Positions 1-10,995 of a DNA stretch of 64,000 bases are shown here, piece after piece. The DNA is from Eutreptiella sp. 'Long Island Sound 2002' (lineage: Eukaryota > Euglenozoa > Euglenophyceae > Eutreptiales > Eutreptiaceae). The notes below the pieces were generated by a model, which was given only the letters and a program-made list of their open reading frames with translations, was not told the origin of the DNA and ran no database searches. Positions within the stretch are counted from its first letter, which is position 1, and each line of letters starts with the position of its first letter. The stretch is taken from the NCBI GenBank assembly GCA_964036045.1, contig OZ038382.1, positions 135,646,442 to 135,710,441 of the forward strand. The letters run 5' to 3'. The translations under genes and the position numbers were made by a program.

Positions 1-2600
1 CAAGGTCTACCCTCCTGCCCTCGGGCTTCGTTAACCCCCCAATGTTAAACGGTGCGGTTTCGCGCTTTGTCTTCTGATCCCATCCCTCGTTATGGTGCAT
101 CGCTCTTATGTGTGTTGCCCCATTGTATGGTATGTGTGTTGCCCCCTTGGTCGTGAGGCGTGCCACATTGTCAAATTTTAGGGGAGGGGTGAGACCTGTT
201 GAGGTCCCAAGCGGTCCCACAAATCTGTGTTTCAAGTGAGACAGATCTTGTTGCTGCTGCCCATCTGTGCGGTAACGGACGGTGTGTCGTCCTGTGCGCG
301 TGTCGTTTTTGTGTGATCCTAAATCTGTGCATTCCGCCTCCAAACAAAAGCAGCTTTGTTTGCTCAGTAGGGGTGTGTGCTCTGTGTTGTTTTGGGTGCT
401 GCTGTGTTGGGGGATCTCTGGCACCTTACATACAAGTGTGGTGCGACCACGGCATGTTTCATTGGCATGTGTGCCCATTGGCAGGAAGGCTGCAGTGTGT
501 TCAACAACTGGTGCCCAGACCGTACCTGAAGCAAAGATTTTTGGAATGTGGAATGTGGAATGTGGAGAAGGGCAATTGCTTTGTGGAATCACTGTTGCCG
601 GGAATGTCATTTCCTGGACCTCTCTGATGCTGCGGTCAAAGCTCCTGTCCAGCTGCAACCAACCTCCATCTACACCTGGTGTCACCACCACCACCAGCAG
701 CCAGAGCCACAGACACAGCCACCCACCCACTCTAAGGCCAGTGCGGTACCTCTTAGAGGCAGTGCGAGGAGATCAACGGTAGCGGAACCGTGCGCGCACA
801 CCGATCAAGGGGGGAAGGTTCCCATCCCCAGGATGCATTTGGAAACAGGCCGAAGGAAATAAGAGGACAGACATACCACTTCCCCCCTGCCCGCTGCACA
901 AACATACAGACACACCTCCCACATGCACCCCCCCCCCCCCAAACACACACCTCTGCGAAACACAACCAAGTGTGTCAAACTGTAAGTGCCAACCAGCGAA
1001 CCTGCTCCACCTTGGATGGTCTAGCCCCCATCCCCCCACCACGACCCACACAGTTGCTTGTTGGGCTGATGCCTGAGTAGAGTGCTTTTTGTGAATCTGG
1101 TTCTGGCCAGGCTCTGTGGCGATCCGACCTATTGTGGCCTTCTGCGGTTAGGGACGAGGTTTGAGAACTTCAAAGTGCAGTCCTATGCTGCGGCCTGTGC
1201 CACAGTACATGTATACATCCATATCGTCTGAAATACACAGGAAGTTGTCGCATGTCATGTGCACGTCGTGAACAAGCGATTCAGTTGACACCCCAATTTG
1301 GTTGCCCATGCCCACGTCCTCACCTCTTCCTCAAGTAGGATTTGCGCTTAGTGTGGGCGCAGCTGGACAGATACCATCTTGACAGGGGGAATCCCGCGGT
1401 TAGAGCAACGGTAACAAGTAGCAGTGGCAATATGCACAGACCTCCCAACGATATGACCCCTCTTGCTCTTGGTTTTGCCCAACGCCTGGCTTGTTCCCCT
1501 ACCGGTTCTTTGGTCAGGCGGTGCGTTTTCCCACGTGGCACTCCAGGCCTGCCCAATCGACGGGTTTCTGCAAACCGACCACCCCCAGGTCATGCAAGGC
1601 TTTTTTGCTCTTTACCACCACGACCCCCTAACCCCTGTGTGGGTCAGATGGCGCAACAATTGCTGTTCGTTGGACCAGAGCTGGGAGGGGTACCCCAGGC
1701 GATGGATGGATCTGTGGGGTATGTCTGAACATTGTGCCTTGTGGCCTTTGCATTGTGCTACAGTTTGCACTACAAGGGGTCCCTTGGCACGCGACATGAG
1801 GTTGATCTCGTGCTTCGTGCACACCATGCTTCATGTGTGCTGAGCAATTTTGGTAAGACTTTGCCTTCTTTCAGGTTTGGATAGCCCCTTAGTCCCACGC
1901 TTTTTGTAGTGATGCAGGGTGCTTCAGGTGGGGTGCCATGAAAAGGTCTGGAAATGTGCAGGAACACGTCATGGTACAGTATAGCAAACCGCAGAGGTCC
2001 GCAACAACAAAGGATTGCAGTAGCACATAGCAGCTTATGTAATGCGATAACCTCAGAATTGTTGAAGGGGTCTTCAGGCGTCAGCGAAGCGCCCCATCCC
2101 GCCTTTGGAGGACTGCTGTGATGCCCGTTCTTGATGTGAGCTGTATTGCCTGTGCCTGTCTGCAGAACAAAGTTCAGGCTGTAAAAATAATCTGCTGCAG
2201 TGGGACATGCAAACAGATGTGGAAGCAAAAGCAGGCGGGCCTTTCACTTGGCAGTCAGGTGTAAGTGATCAAGCCAGAGAAGTGTGGTTGCAGAAGAGGG
2301 TGAGTCTGGTGCCCACGGGGTCAGAGGCTCATGTAAAGCGTGCTGTGTCGACAACGGTGGGACAACGGAACCTGTCTCAGGATCTGCATGCCCACATGGG
2401 ATCATGTCCTGGCTGCCCTCTGGGCTCGCCAGGAAAAAGGCCGTCCTGTCTTGTTTCGACAAAACTACGGCCCAATTGTATCAAAGCTGCGATTTCTGCA
2501 TATCTGGACCCATGGCTTTGGCACTTGTAATCAAATTTGTGTGTTTGCATCTGTTTCTGCATCTGTTTTTTGTGTGCTGGTGATTGCTGCCTGTCTTCCA
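1..2600. other. No supported gene; low-complexity DNA
   Basis: Open frames occur on both strands but overlap each other, are Cys/Val or His/Pro rich, and show no domain I recognise. A short heptanucleotide repeat (GGAATGT, about three copies) lies near 543-566 and a 13-base C run at 928-940. I see no credible exon chain, promoter or RNA gene. Confidence 0.5.
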
Positions 2601-2608
2601 GTTCACGT

Positions 2609-2651
2609 GTCTGTCTGTGTCTGTCTGTGTCTGTCTGTCTGTGTCTGTCTG

Positions 2652-2695
<44 letters not shown>

Positions 2696-2798
2696 GGTCT
2701 GCCTGTCTGTTTCTGTGCTGTGTGTCTGTCTGTCTGTTCGTCTGTTGGTGTCTGTCTGTTTGCCTGCTGGTCTACCTGTCCATCTGTCAGTCTGCATT
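2609..2798. repeat. (CTGT)n microsatellite
   Basis: A degenerate CTGT/GTCT tetranucleotide tract of about 190 bp is interrupted by CGGT, TTTG and CTGC variants. It opens long Cys/Leu/Ser/Val frames on the plus strand and Gln/Thr/Asp/Arg frames on the minus strand. These are products of the repeat and not genes. A shorter CAC trinucleotide tract follows at about 2913-2931. Confidence 0.95.
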
Positions 2799-3359
2799 CA
2801 GCATTTCGCATTCCACCTTTATCAAACAACACAGTCGTGTTAGCTGACAGTTAGACTTCATTGTCCAGTTGTTTGCTTCATAGTTGTTTGCTTCATGTGA
2901 CAACCATTTCCCACCACCACCACCACCACCACCAATCAGACCATAAATGGTTCAATGACAGGCACAACTGGAGTTTTGGACTTTTGGCAGAACTGCTAAT
3001 CAACCAACCCCCTGCTCCCCCTTGCAACCCCCCCCTCCCCTGGTCCAAAAACCATAGGAAATACTAGGCGCCGCAGGCACCAAAGAAAAATTTTACAAGG
3101 CACCGAAGGCGCTGAAGCTCATTTACACTGTGATACTATGGTACAGTTTTGTGGTGCAAACCCCCCCCCCCCCTAGGGGGGGAAACGTCACTTCATGACG
3201 GTTCCCCCCCCACCTGGGCGTTCCCAATTGTGCTTGACCTCGTTTACTTGCCAAAACAACTCTGAGTTAATTATTTCGTGGCAAGCGGCCACGGCCTTTC
3301 CTTCTGCTTCGGCGCAAACCAGAACTTGAAGTTCGTTGCTGTATTTGGCTGGGTTCGAA

Positions 3360-3557
3360 ATGTCGGCAGCCAATAAGAAACGGTCGTCGGAGGAATTGCC
3401 GCAGCTAGCTCAAGTGCGCGCCTTCTCGGTGACCGTTTCCAAGGTGGCTCAAGCGCATGCCGGTGGAGCGGGTCGCCAAGTTGGTGGGAGAACTATCCAT
3501 GAGGTGGGTTGCAGCTGGTCATCACGCACCTACAGTGTTGGGAGCGAGTCATGCTGA
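3360..3557 (+). CDS. Possible first exon or small ORF, unrecognised
   Basis: An ATG at 3360 opens a 65-residue frame beginning MSAANKKRSSEELPQLAQ, with a basic, Ala/Gly-rich composition unlike the surrounding low-complexity frames. A good splice-donor-like sequence, GAG|GTGGGT, occurs at 3501-3509. The coding part may therefore stop at the sequence RTIHE, and the residues after it may be intron. No domain is recognised and no downstream exon was identified. It could equally be a chance ORF. The minus-strand frame over the same bases is less convincing. Confidence 0.25.
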   Translation: MSAANKKRSSEELPQLAQVRAFSVTVSKVAQAHAGGAGRQVGGRTIHEVGCSWSSRTYSVGSESC

Positions 3558-4208
3558 TGTGGGAGGCAAACCCTTGTTTATGCAATAAACAATAGTTTAA
3601 TACACAAAGAAACCCCTGTGCTTTGTTTGCAGAGCTCTTTTGAGATCTGGGTTCTTGCACCCCCTGCCGCACCCCCACTGCAAAATGCCTGAGGGAAAAC
3701 AAGCATGTATGGAGGTTGATACAGACAAACCAAAACAAGTGGAGGACAATGGGGATATGTGCAATTGTTGGATACCACCGTGTCCCTAGGCACTCTGCGG
3801 TCCTCGTTGGAGCGGCTCCTTATATGTGGCCTCCGTGAATTGTTGGGGGATGTTAATCACCGGTGGTTGACTAGTAGGATCGCATTGCTGTTGCGTCCCC
3901 ATGCCTTGCGGGGGGGGGTCGGTGCCGTGGGAGTAACAATTGCGGGTTTGCCTACCCACTCTGCTAGTTGAACATGTTCTGCATGAACTCGTGTTGGATA
4001 GCCCCACTAGCGTGCATCAGTGATTGGTGGTTCTCTGGTTGCTGGGGCAATATTGTCCCTAACACTGCTGTCCGCAGATCCTGCAGGCATATGGAGGAGG
4101 CACTTACATGTCAAATGTGATGCCCTCTTGGGAAACCCAAAGCTCGTTACATCCCAGCATTTGCATACTGCACTTTGGCCCATTCATTTGGCAGTTTGAC
4201 ACCCCATA

Positions 4209-5656
4209 TCATGTGCCCCCGTACTTGAAGCAATTTCCAAGTGGATTATGATTTCCCATCATCATCTGACCATGTCCAAGCACCCCCTGTGGACTCCCTA
4301 GAATAATATGCAAACCCGGCACCGCTGACTCTCTACCCTGACGTTTTGCTCTTGTTTCCTCGTTCACCATTTGCCGAATGAATTTTGCCAAAGGGTGCTC
4401 TGCCGAGTCTGGAAGGGCGTCTCCAAATGAATTGAGGCCTACTAGGAGGCCGAATATCCAGGCATATGGCACCTGTTTAGACATCATGTTCATCGGGGAT
4501 CCTAGGCTCAGCGCACGGACAAGACTCATGCGAAGGATCTCATTCTCCATCTTTGGCGGCGCCAGTTGTGCTACCATTTGTTCGAAAGCATTGTGATTCA
4601 TGGGGTCACTCAATATTGGCTCTCATTCAGGCACTTGAGGCTCCAGTTGTTGGGCCCGGATATGCGATACAAATGCACCATGGACGAAATATGGGCTGAG
4701 TCCACGTCTCTCACAATACACCCCCAAGGCAATGGTTCCTTGCTCTTCAATCATGTTAAGCTGTGCATGCGGTGTGAACGCCTTTGCCCCAACCGCCACT
4801 TTATCTGCGAACGTGTCCTCCGAGAACTCTTTTCCCGTACTCCACGCCATGATCGCCACATATGGTCCGTGCAACTAGCATTTTGGTGGGTTGATGGGGT
4901 GGGGGGGGTTTGCTCAGCCAGGGGCCGTTTGAGCCCCTTCCATCCCTCGGGGGCTACAAAGGTGGCCACAAACTCTCCTTCTGACACTCCCACCCAATCA
5001 TAAAACGAGGAGTAAAAAGGTATTTTTTTTCAGCACCATTTCTGGATTTCATGCATTGTACCGGAATGTCGGATATCACTCTTTTGCCCTTTAAACCTTT
5101 TCGCGTGGCACGCACCCCGTCTGATTAGTCAAATTCGTCATCTGACACCAAGTTGTAGTGCTAGCAGAAGGCCAAGGTGGGTTGCTGCATCCTTGTTTTT
5201 TGTGCCATGGGATGTAGCCGGAATGGACCGGACATAAGTAGGGCCACTGTTGGTGGGGGGTACGGAACTTTTGAAAATCACATTTCCTCTTTGAATGGTC
5301 CTTTTTATGTCGCGCAAGCCAGTGCTCTGGCTGCCGGCAAGGGTGTCTAATTTCGTATTTTGCCGAGCCTCCTTTATACGGGGGTTGGGCATGTCAGGAA
5401 CACGTGTGACCTCGTGCATGCCCTTTACTAGGCATGTAAAATCCCGAAACCATTCAAATGTGCCGCAGTGGCGCAGAAATTCCGCCGTCACTGCACGGTT
5501 GGCATTGCACCACGGTATTTTCGCAGCCTTAAGTGCGACGTTGATGCCATGTTGCAAACACCATTGCCAAACATTTGGCCATTTAGGTTGGCTATGTTTT
5601 GTGGGGATGTCTCGGAGAGCATCCACCATTGTTTGAAGGATGTGCACAACGACCAT
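4209..5656 (-). pseudogene. Unrecognised minus-strand gene remnant
   Basis: Three blocks on the minus strand read like ordinary protein. Block 1 (5656-5138, ATG at 5656, 172 residues) contains WPNVWQWCLQHGINVALKAA. Block 2 (about 4993-4626) starts in one frame (GVSEGEFVATFVAPEGWKG) and continues in another from 4874 (AIMAWSTGKEFSEDTF). Block 3 (to 4209) contains MENEILRMSLVRALSLGSP. Blocks 2 and 3 are in the same frame, separated only by an in-frame TGA at 4623-4625. Blocks 1 and 2 are separated by about 145 bp that could be an intron, although I see no clean acceptor. The composition is soluble, with no signal peptide or membrane segment. The family is unknown. The stop and the frame change suggest a decaying copy, possibly of a repeat-borne gene. 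Confidence 0.4.
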
Positions 5657-5659
5657 GGC

Positions 5660-8600
5660 AAGCAGGGGGGCGGGTGTTATTTTAGGGGGTTGGTGTGGAC
5701 GAGGTGTCCGGCTGTAAGTGGTCCACTATCCGGCGGGAGGCCGATGTGTGATCAAAGTACATGACTTGGTGTGGGGAGCTGGGTTGCTTTGGCTTAGGGC
5801 TGGGGTCCTTGCGGTTGGGTGTGGGGCTCGGCCAATTGCTGCGGGACCTGCTTCATCTGCATTTGCTGCAACCAACATGGCGCGTGTTCTTGTGGAACTG
5901 TTCGAGCAACGTTCTAGCGAACTTCCAGCGACCGATCATGCTGGCTACATCAATGCTTCACCGCCTAACTAGTCCCACGCTAGAACGCAAAAGAAAATGC
6001 CTCATTCAGCAGGTGGTTCAGCAAAATTTCGTCGATCATCATCGCCATCGCCATCGCAAGAAACAAATGTCTTTGCGCCAAGAGCAGAACGCTTTCATTC
6101 CTCCACCTTACTTTATGCCCTACCCTTTGCCGGCTTGTGGGAGCCCAAAGACCGAGAAGCCAGCGGAACTCGCACTCCAGGTTTGAGAGCTCCTCTCCGT
6201 CGTCGCACGTTAACCCCACCCCCTTCCCTCTCCTGCACCTCCGACCCCACGTCCACACCCTACACCACGTCCTCCTCCTTCAGCGCGCCGGAGTTCGATG
6301 CTGCCGCGCCAAACCGGATAGCTGCATATCCTCATTGCATTTGGCTACCTGTCTGGAGGTTGAGGCCCACTACAACTTCCTGAAAAAACTTGAATAACCC
6401 TTCCCCCCTCCCCCCACCTATCCCTCTGTGCGCGCAAGCGACTTGCGTTGCAACCCCCGTGTTTCCAATGAAAACTAAATCCCGACGGTGTTTGTCGGCC
6501 GATTGAGTTTGCGAGGAATTGGAAAGCAAGCGGCAACCTACATGTTTTTTTGCCAAAACAAAAACGGAAAAAAAACAACTGAGTTCAAAAGTCATCTTGC
6601 CAGAGGCATCTGTGAAGGTGTAGAAAGGCCCGTAGTTGTGCAAAGCTGCAGCTGAGCATCAAGATAGTGGGCGGAGGATGGAGGGATGCTACATAACATC
6701 AGCTTTGTGGATAGTGCACATCAACGATGCGACATTGAGACGTAGCAGTCGTCTCAACGGGGTCTTCAAGATACAATGCACGTCGAAGCAGGGGACGGGG
6801 TGAAAAGCTGGACTCGGCATGTTTTGATATACAGTCAAAACGGGTTAATTGTGTCAAGTTTAGATAGCATTCTTTCTATTTCGCGAACTTGACACACGCA
6901 ACGCCACGCGTGCAAGAAACCCAATCTCCTTCTCCTAGAGTAATGGGACTAAGAATAGCTCGGAAAAAATTGACGTCGACTCCCCCATCCCTGAGTCGAT
7001 GAAGCTCGGATCGAGCACAGAGCACCATAGTCTTGGGGAACCCTTACCCCAAGCCCCGTGCACATCCCACTTTCATTTGTCAGTTTGTAAGGGTGACACG
7101 GGGGCGAAGGGGTGGCAATGGAGGAGGACTAAGGGGGACTTGGGGTTGCAACTCCGTGAGGGGAGCGTCGTAGGATGCTTTTTCATAATTCGATGCCGCT
7201 TGCGTTGTCCATGGGGGTCCTCGGGGGCGTTAGCATGCGCACGGAGGGACCCCATGCAGGTGAGGAGGGGAGGAAAACGGCGGACCTGAGGGCAAGGGGT
7301 GAAATGGGGAGGGTTGAATAGGCGGAGGCGTTGGTGGTGAAGGCGAGGGCACGGGTGGCAAAGGTGGACAATGGAGTTGGAGACTTGGAGAGTGCAATTG
7401 GGTGGTTCAAGAAGTGCATGGGCGATTTGAGGAGCAAGGGGGGGGCAGAGGGTGAGGAAGGATTGGGTGAAAGAGGGGGCGAAGGAGGAGCCGGCGGAGG
7501 AGAAGAAGGAGTTCGTGAGGCAGACCAAGGCCTAGTCCACGCCAACGGAGTGGCCGTAGGAGTACCTGGGGCATAAGGGTGCGGGGGCGCTCCGGGACCC
7601 CCCCTAGGCCCCCGCCATCCTAGAGAGCCCCCGCCCCCCTGGGCTAGACACCCCTTCCTCCTCCTACCGGACAATGCAATTTAGACTGCCCGGTTTGTGT
7701 TGCACCGGGTGCATCACAAGTTGCCTGGGGGGGGATGGGGTTTGATTGATTCGGGGGTGGGAGGGGTTCATGAGGATAGGCCGTTGAGGGTTCGGAGGGG
7801 CGTTGAGAGGGGAATGGCAATGGGGGCCAATGACTGATAATGTGGCAGCGCCGTTGCAGGTTGGGCTGAAGATGTTTAAGCCTGCGCGGCTTAATTTCTT
7901 CACCCCGGAGGTGAAGAAGCCCGCCCACTACCGGTTCTAGTACCAGTGCTAGGGGCACATGAGCCTTGGCTGGATGGAGGTGGAGGGGTGCACGTGGGTT
8001 TGGGCGTCTACGTGGACCGAGGTGATGAAGGATGGAGGGTACAACCCGGCCGCACCCAACTTGGTGGCCTCATGCGGGATTGATCCACGGGATGGCCATC
8101 CCCCCTCCCCCCCCCCTCCTAGGAATAGGCCAAGATCCGTTTAGGGGAGGCCACCGGGCATTGCATTGCAACCCATCAAGGGGCGTCTCGTTGGTAGGCG
8201 GCTACGAGGGGGTGGTACGGAACTCACCCGTGTACACATCCATTTCTTTGGGAGCGTTTGTGGTTTCTTTTGCAAATAGCCACTGCAACCCTTGCCCGTC
8301 GGGGGGCGGGGGACGTACGGTCCACCGACCATTGCCCCTAGGGCCTTTTTTTTGATGGTTTGAGTGGACATGTTCCTTAACCAAAAAATAACAATCCCTG
8401 TCCTTTTGGAAGGTCATGCACCAGCCTACACGTTCGTCTTTTTTATTTCCCCCGGTGGTTCGCCTACCAACTCACATCCAAGCCCCTCGACTCCTTCCGT
8501 TTGGGCTTTCCCTTCAAGAATCGTTGTTTCGTGCTCCGGTGCGTGTATCACACAGTGCTAGCGGCCCAAAGTTGCAACATTTACACAAGGAGTCGTATCC

Positions 8601-8700
8601 GCGTTGTACTACATGATCCTATCCGCTATCAAACAGGTTGCCGACCCGCTAGTCTCTCAACACGATTGCAGGATTGTGTATAGTGACCTAGGCGGCTATC
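5660..8700. other. No supported gene
   Basis: Frames here are short and contradictory. A minus-strand frame at 6258-5980 and a plus-strand frame at 5761-6186 overlap, and neither shows a recognisable domain. 7260-8140 is G-rich on the plus strand. It has a Gly/Glu-rich 81-residue frame (7331-7576) and a fragment reading MFKPARLNFFTPEVKKPAHY near 7871-7930. That fragment could be a decayed coding piece, but it is interrupted by stops within 10 residues. Confidence 0.4.
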
Positions 8701-10990
8701 ACACATCAAACATCAGATTTTTATGGACCACCATTACCCAACCATGAACGCCCCTTTCCCAAACCCCTTGATTATGCACTACATCAAACTCCCCCCCCTT
8801 CCCGCCCTTTTCCACATCAAAGTTCCTCACCGGAAAAAGCTGCCGCCCCCTATGGTGAACCCCCCCCCCCCCTAGGTGACCCACCCATCCCTCCCCCCAC
8901 TCTTGGCTGCTTTCAAGCAGCCCCCCCCCCCCCCCCCCCAAAGGAAAAAGCTGTCACGGAAAACACGAAACCCCCCCTCGGAAAACAGTTGCAATTTCCT
9001 GCATCTCACCTTTGTTGTTGACAGTAGTGTATCTGACAAGTTCAATTTGATTATGCAGAACACCCTTGAGGTGTTTTGGTTGTTTGTGGTCTAGGCCTTG
9101 GCGCCTAGGACCATATACCCCTTCAGTGATGAACATGCTGACAACAGCTGAGAAGGGGTTCCGACATGTTCGCTTCTGCCTCCAATGACAATTTGCTGAT
9201 TGCGAGCCCCTTCAATGACGATGCATGACACTTGACATATGTTGCCTAGGCCTCTCCGTAGCCCACACCAAGTTTGCACGGGATGTGGATCGTGGGCTGT
9301 GGATTGTCTAGCACGACACAATGCTCCGTCACGTGTGGGTCACTGTGCGGACCCCTGTGGGGACCTTTTCCTTAGGACTTGTTTTGTGCGGACCGAGCTT
9401 TCGAAAATGGAAAAACCTTCGCAACCGAGGAAAGGGACATCCCTTCATGTCCTCTGCGCTATTGCCACCATCAGTCAGTCTCTCATGGTTGACCAAATGT
9501 TCACCATGTCCTACAATGGCCAACAACCATTTTGAAAACCCTTGTTTGTCAATGTCATGTGCAACCAACATACATCTGAGAAGGGCCTTTGTAGTTGAAT
9601 TGGAATTTGATTTGCCATTGTGTGATTTTTTTTCCCCGCCCTCTTACTTAGCCTTCAAGGATGATTGCAATATTGCTGCACTTTGCACCCCTCATGCTTT
9701 GTTGTTTATTCCTAGGACATCGAAAAACATGTGGTGAGGACGATAAAACACCCCTTGTGCTTTGCGTGCTTCGTCTTGTTGTGCTTTCCATGTTTCCTTG
9801 CTTTCCTTTGTGCTATTTCTCTCGGAAGTATAGAAAATCATTCAGGAAATACCACAGTGTAGGGAAAACACCCCCCCCCCCCCTGCCTCGTGCATGAGCA
9901 TATGGAAAAGCCTGTCCTCCCTCTTTGTATATAATGCCTCACATGGTCTTTTCAAAGAATGTATGTGTGAACATATGTCTCAGTTGATTGACCTTCTTCT
10001 GCTTTCCATGACCATTTTACTTGTGGATCCGAGTTTAATTGATACCGATTGCAATGGTCATGATGTTGTCCCTTGAGGCAGCTGGGCCTGCCTGCAGTCT
10101 CAGCTGTGACGTTGTGACTGTAGCTGATGTGTAGCTGTCATGTACCCACCCATTTGCCATTGTTTGCATTTTGTCGTCTTTGCAACCCCTTCAGTGATGA
10201 TCTCATTCATTTATGTACCTTGTGGGGCTGGTCTCGCGATGTTGGGTTTGGGCTGTGGCTCAAACCCCTCCAAGGACCTTTTTCTTAGGCCCTGTTTCGT
10301 GTTGGCAGGGCGGTTGAGAAACACACTGTTTTGTGCACTGAGAACCGCCCCTTGCGGATTCTTCAACACCTGAATGCACTGCACAGCAGGGAGATGTTCA
10401 TGCATTTTGCGCACTGAGAAGGCCCGGGCCACCACGAGCCCGTGTGCCATGCCATCAACAAGGAAACAAGTCCAATCTCCACTGCGGCCTTTGAGTGCCT
10501 TAGAGTGGCAGCCCCAAGATTCCACGAGCACCCGCAGGGTGTTCCTAAGGGATCCCCCACAGGGTATATCCGTCCTTCATATCCAAAAACAAGACATCTG
10601 AGAAGGGGCTCTGCTATGTGTCATATTTGCTTCAAAGTTGAACGTACTTTGTTGCATGGTGCCTTCTGTGCTTTGCTTTCATTTTGCCGTCCATGTCCGT
10701 CTTCACGCAATGGGAAACAAATTGGAAAGCGCCCTCCTCCCCCTCCCCATTCTACTACCACATCCAAGAGCCCGCCCCCCCCCCCTTTGACAATAGCATG
10801 GCGCATTTATTTAGTGTTCATGTGGTCCAACATGCCCCGATGTCAATCTTCCATGCTTTTCTATACTTGACATTTGTTTCTTGCCCACTACAACCTCCGA
10901 GTTGTAGTTTTTGCTGTGTGGCCCCAATCTTAGCGTTGTAGTCCACTAAGCCGCTCTCCAACCGATCTCTTCCACTTACTGCCAACTTCC
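8700..10990. other. Intergenic DNA with dispersed duplicated segments and C runs
   Basis: No gene is supported. A 19-base C run sits at 8921-8939. Related sentences recur: CCCCTTCAGTGATGA-like at about 9117 and 10187, and a segment of the type GGACCTTTTYCTTAGG followed by a GTTTTGTG/GTTTCGTG stretch at about 9360 and 10275. These look like two diverged copies, about 0.9-1.0 kb apart, of an unidentified repeat. The T-rich stretch from 9600 to 9860 shows nothing else. Confidence 0.4.
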
Positions 10991-10995
10991 AACCC

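Noticed and set aside
2340-2854. Cys/Leu/Val-rich frames as membrane or cysteine-rich proteins
   Set aside because: They arise from the CTGT microsatellite.
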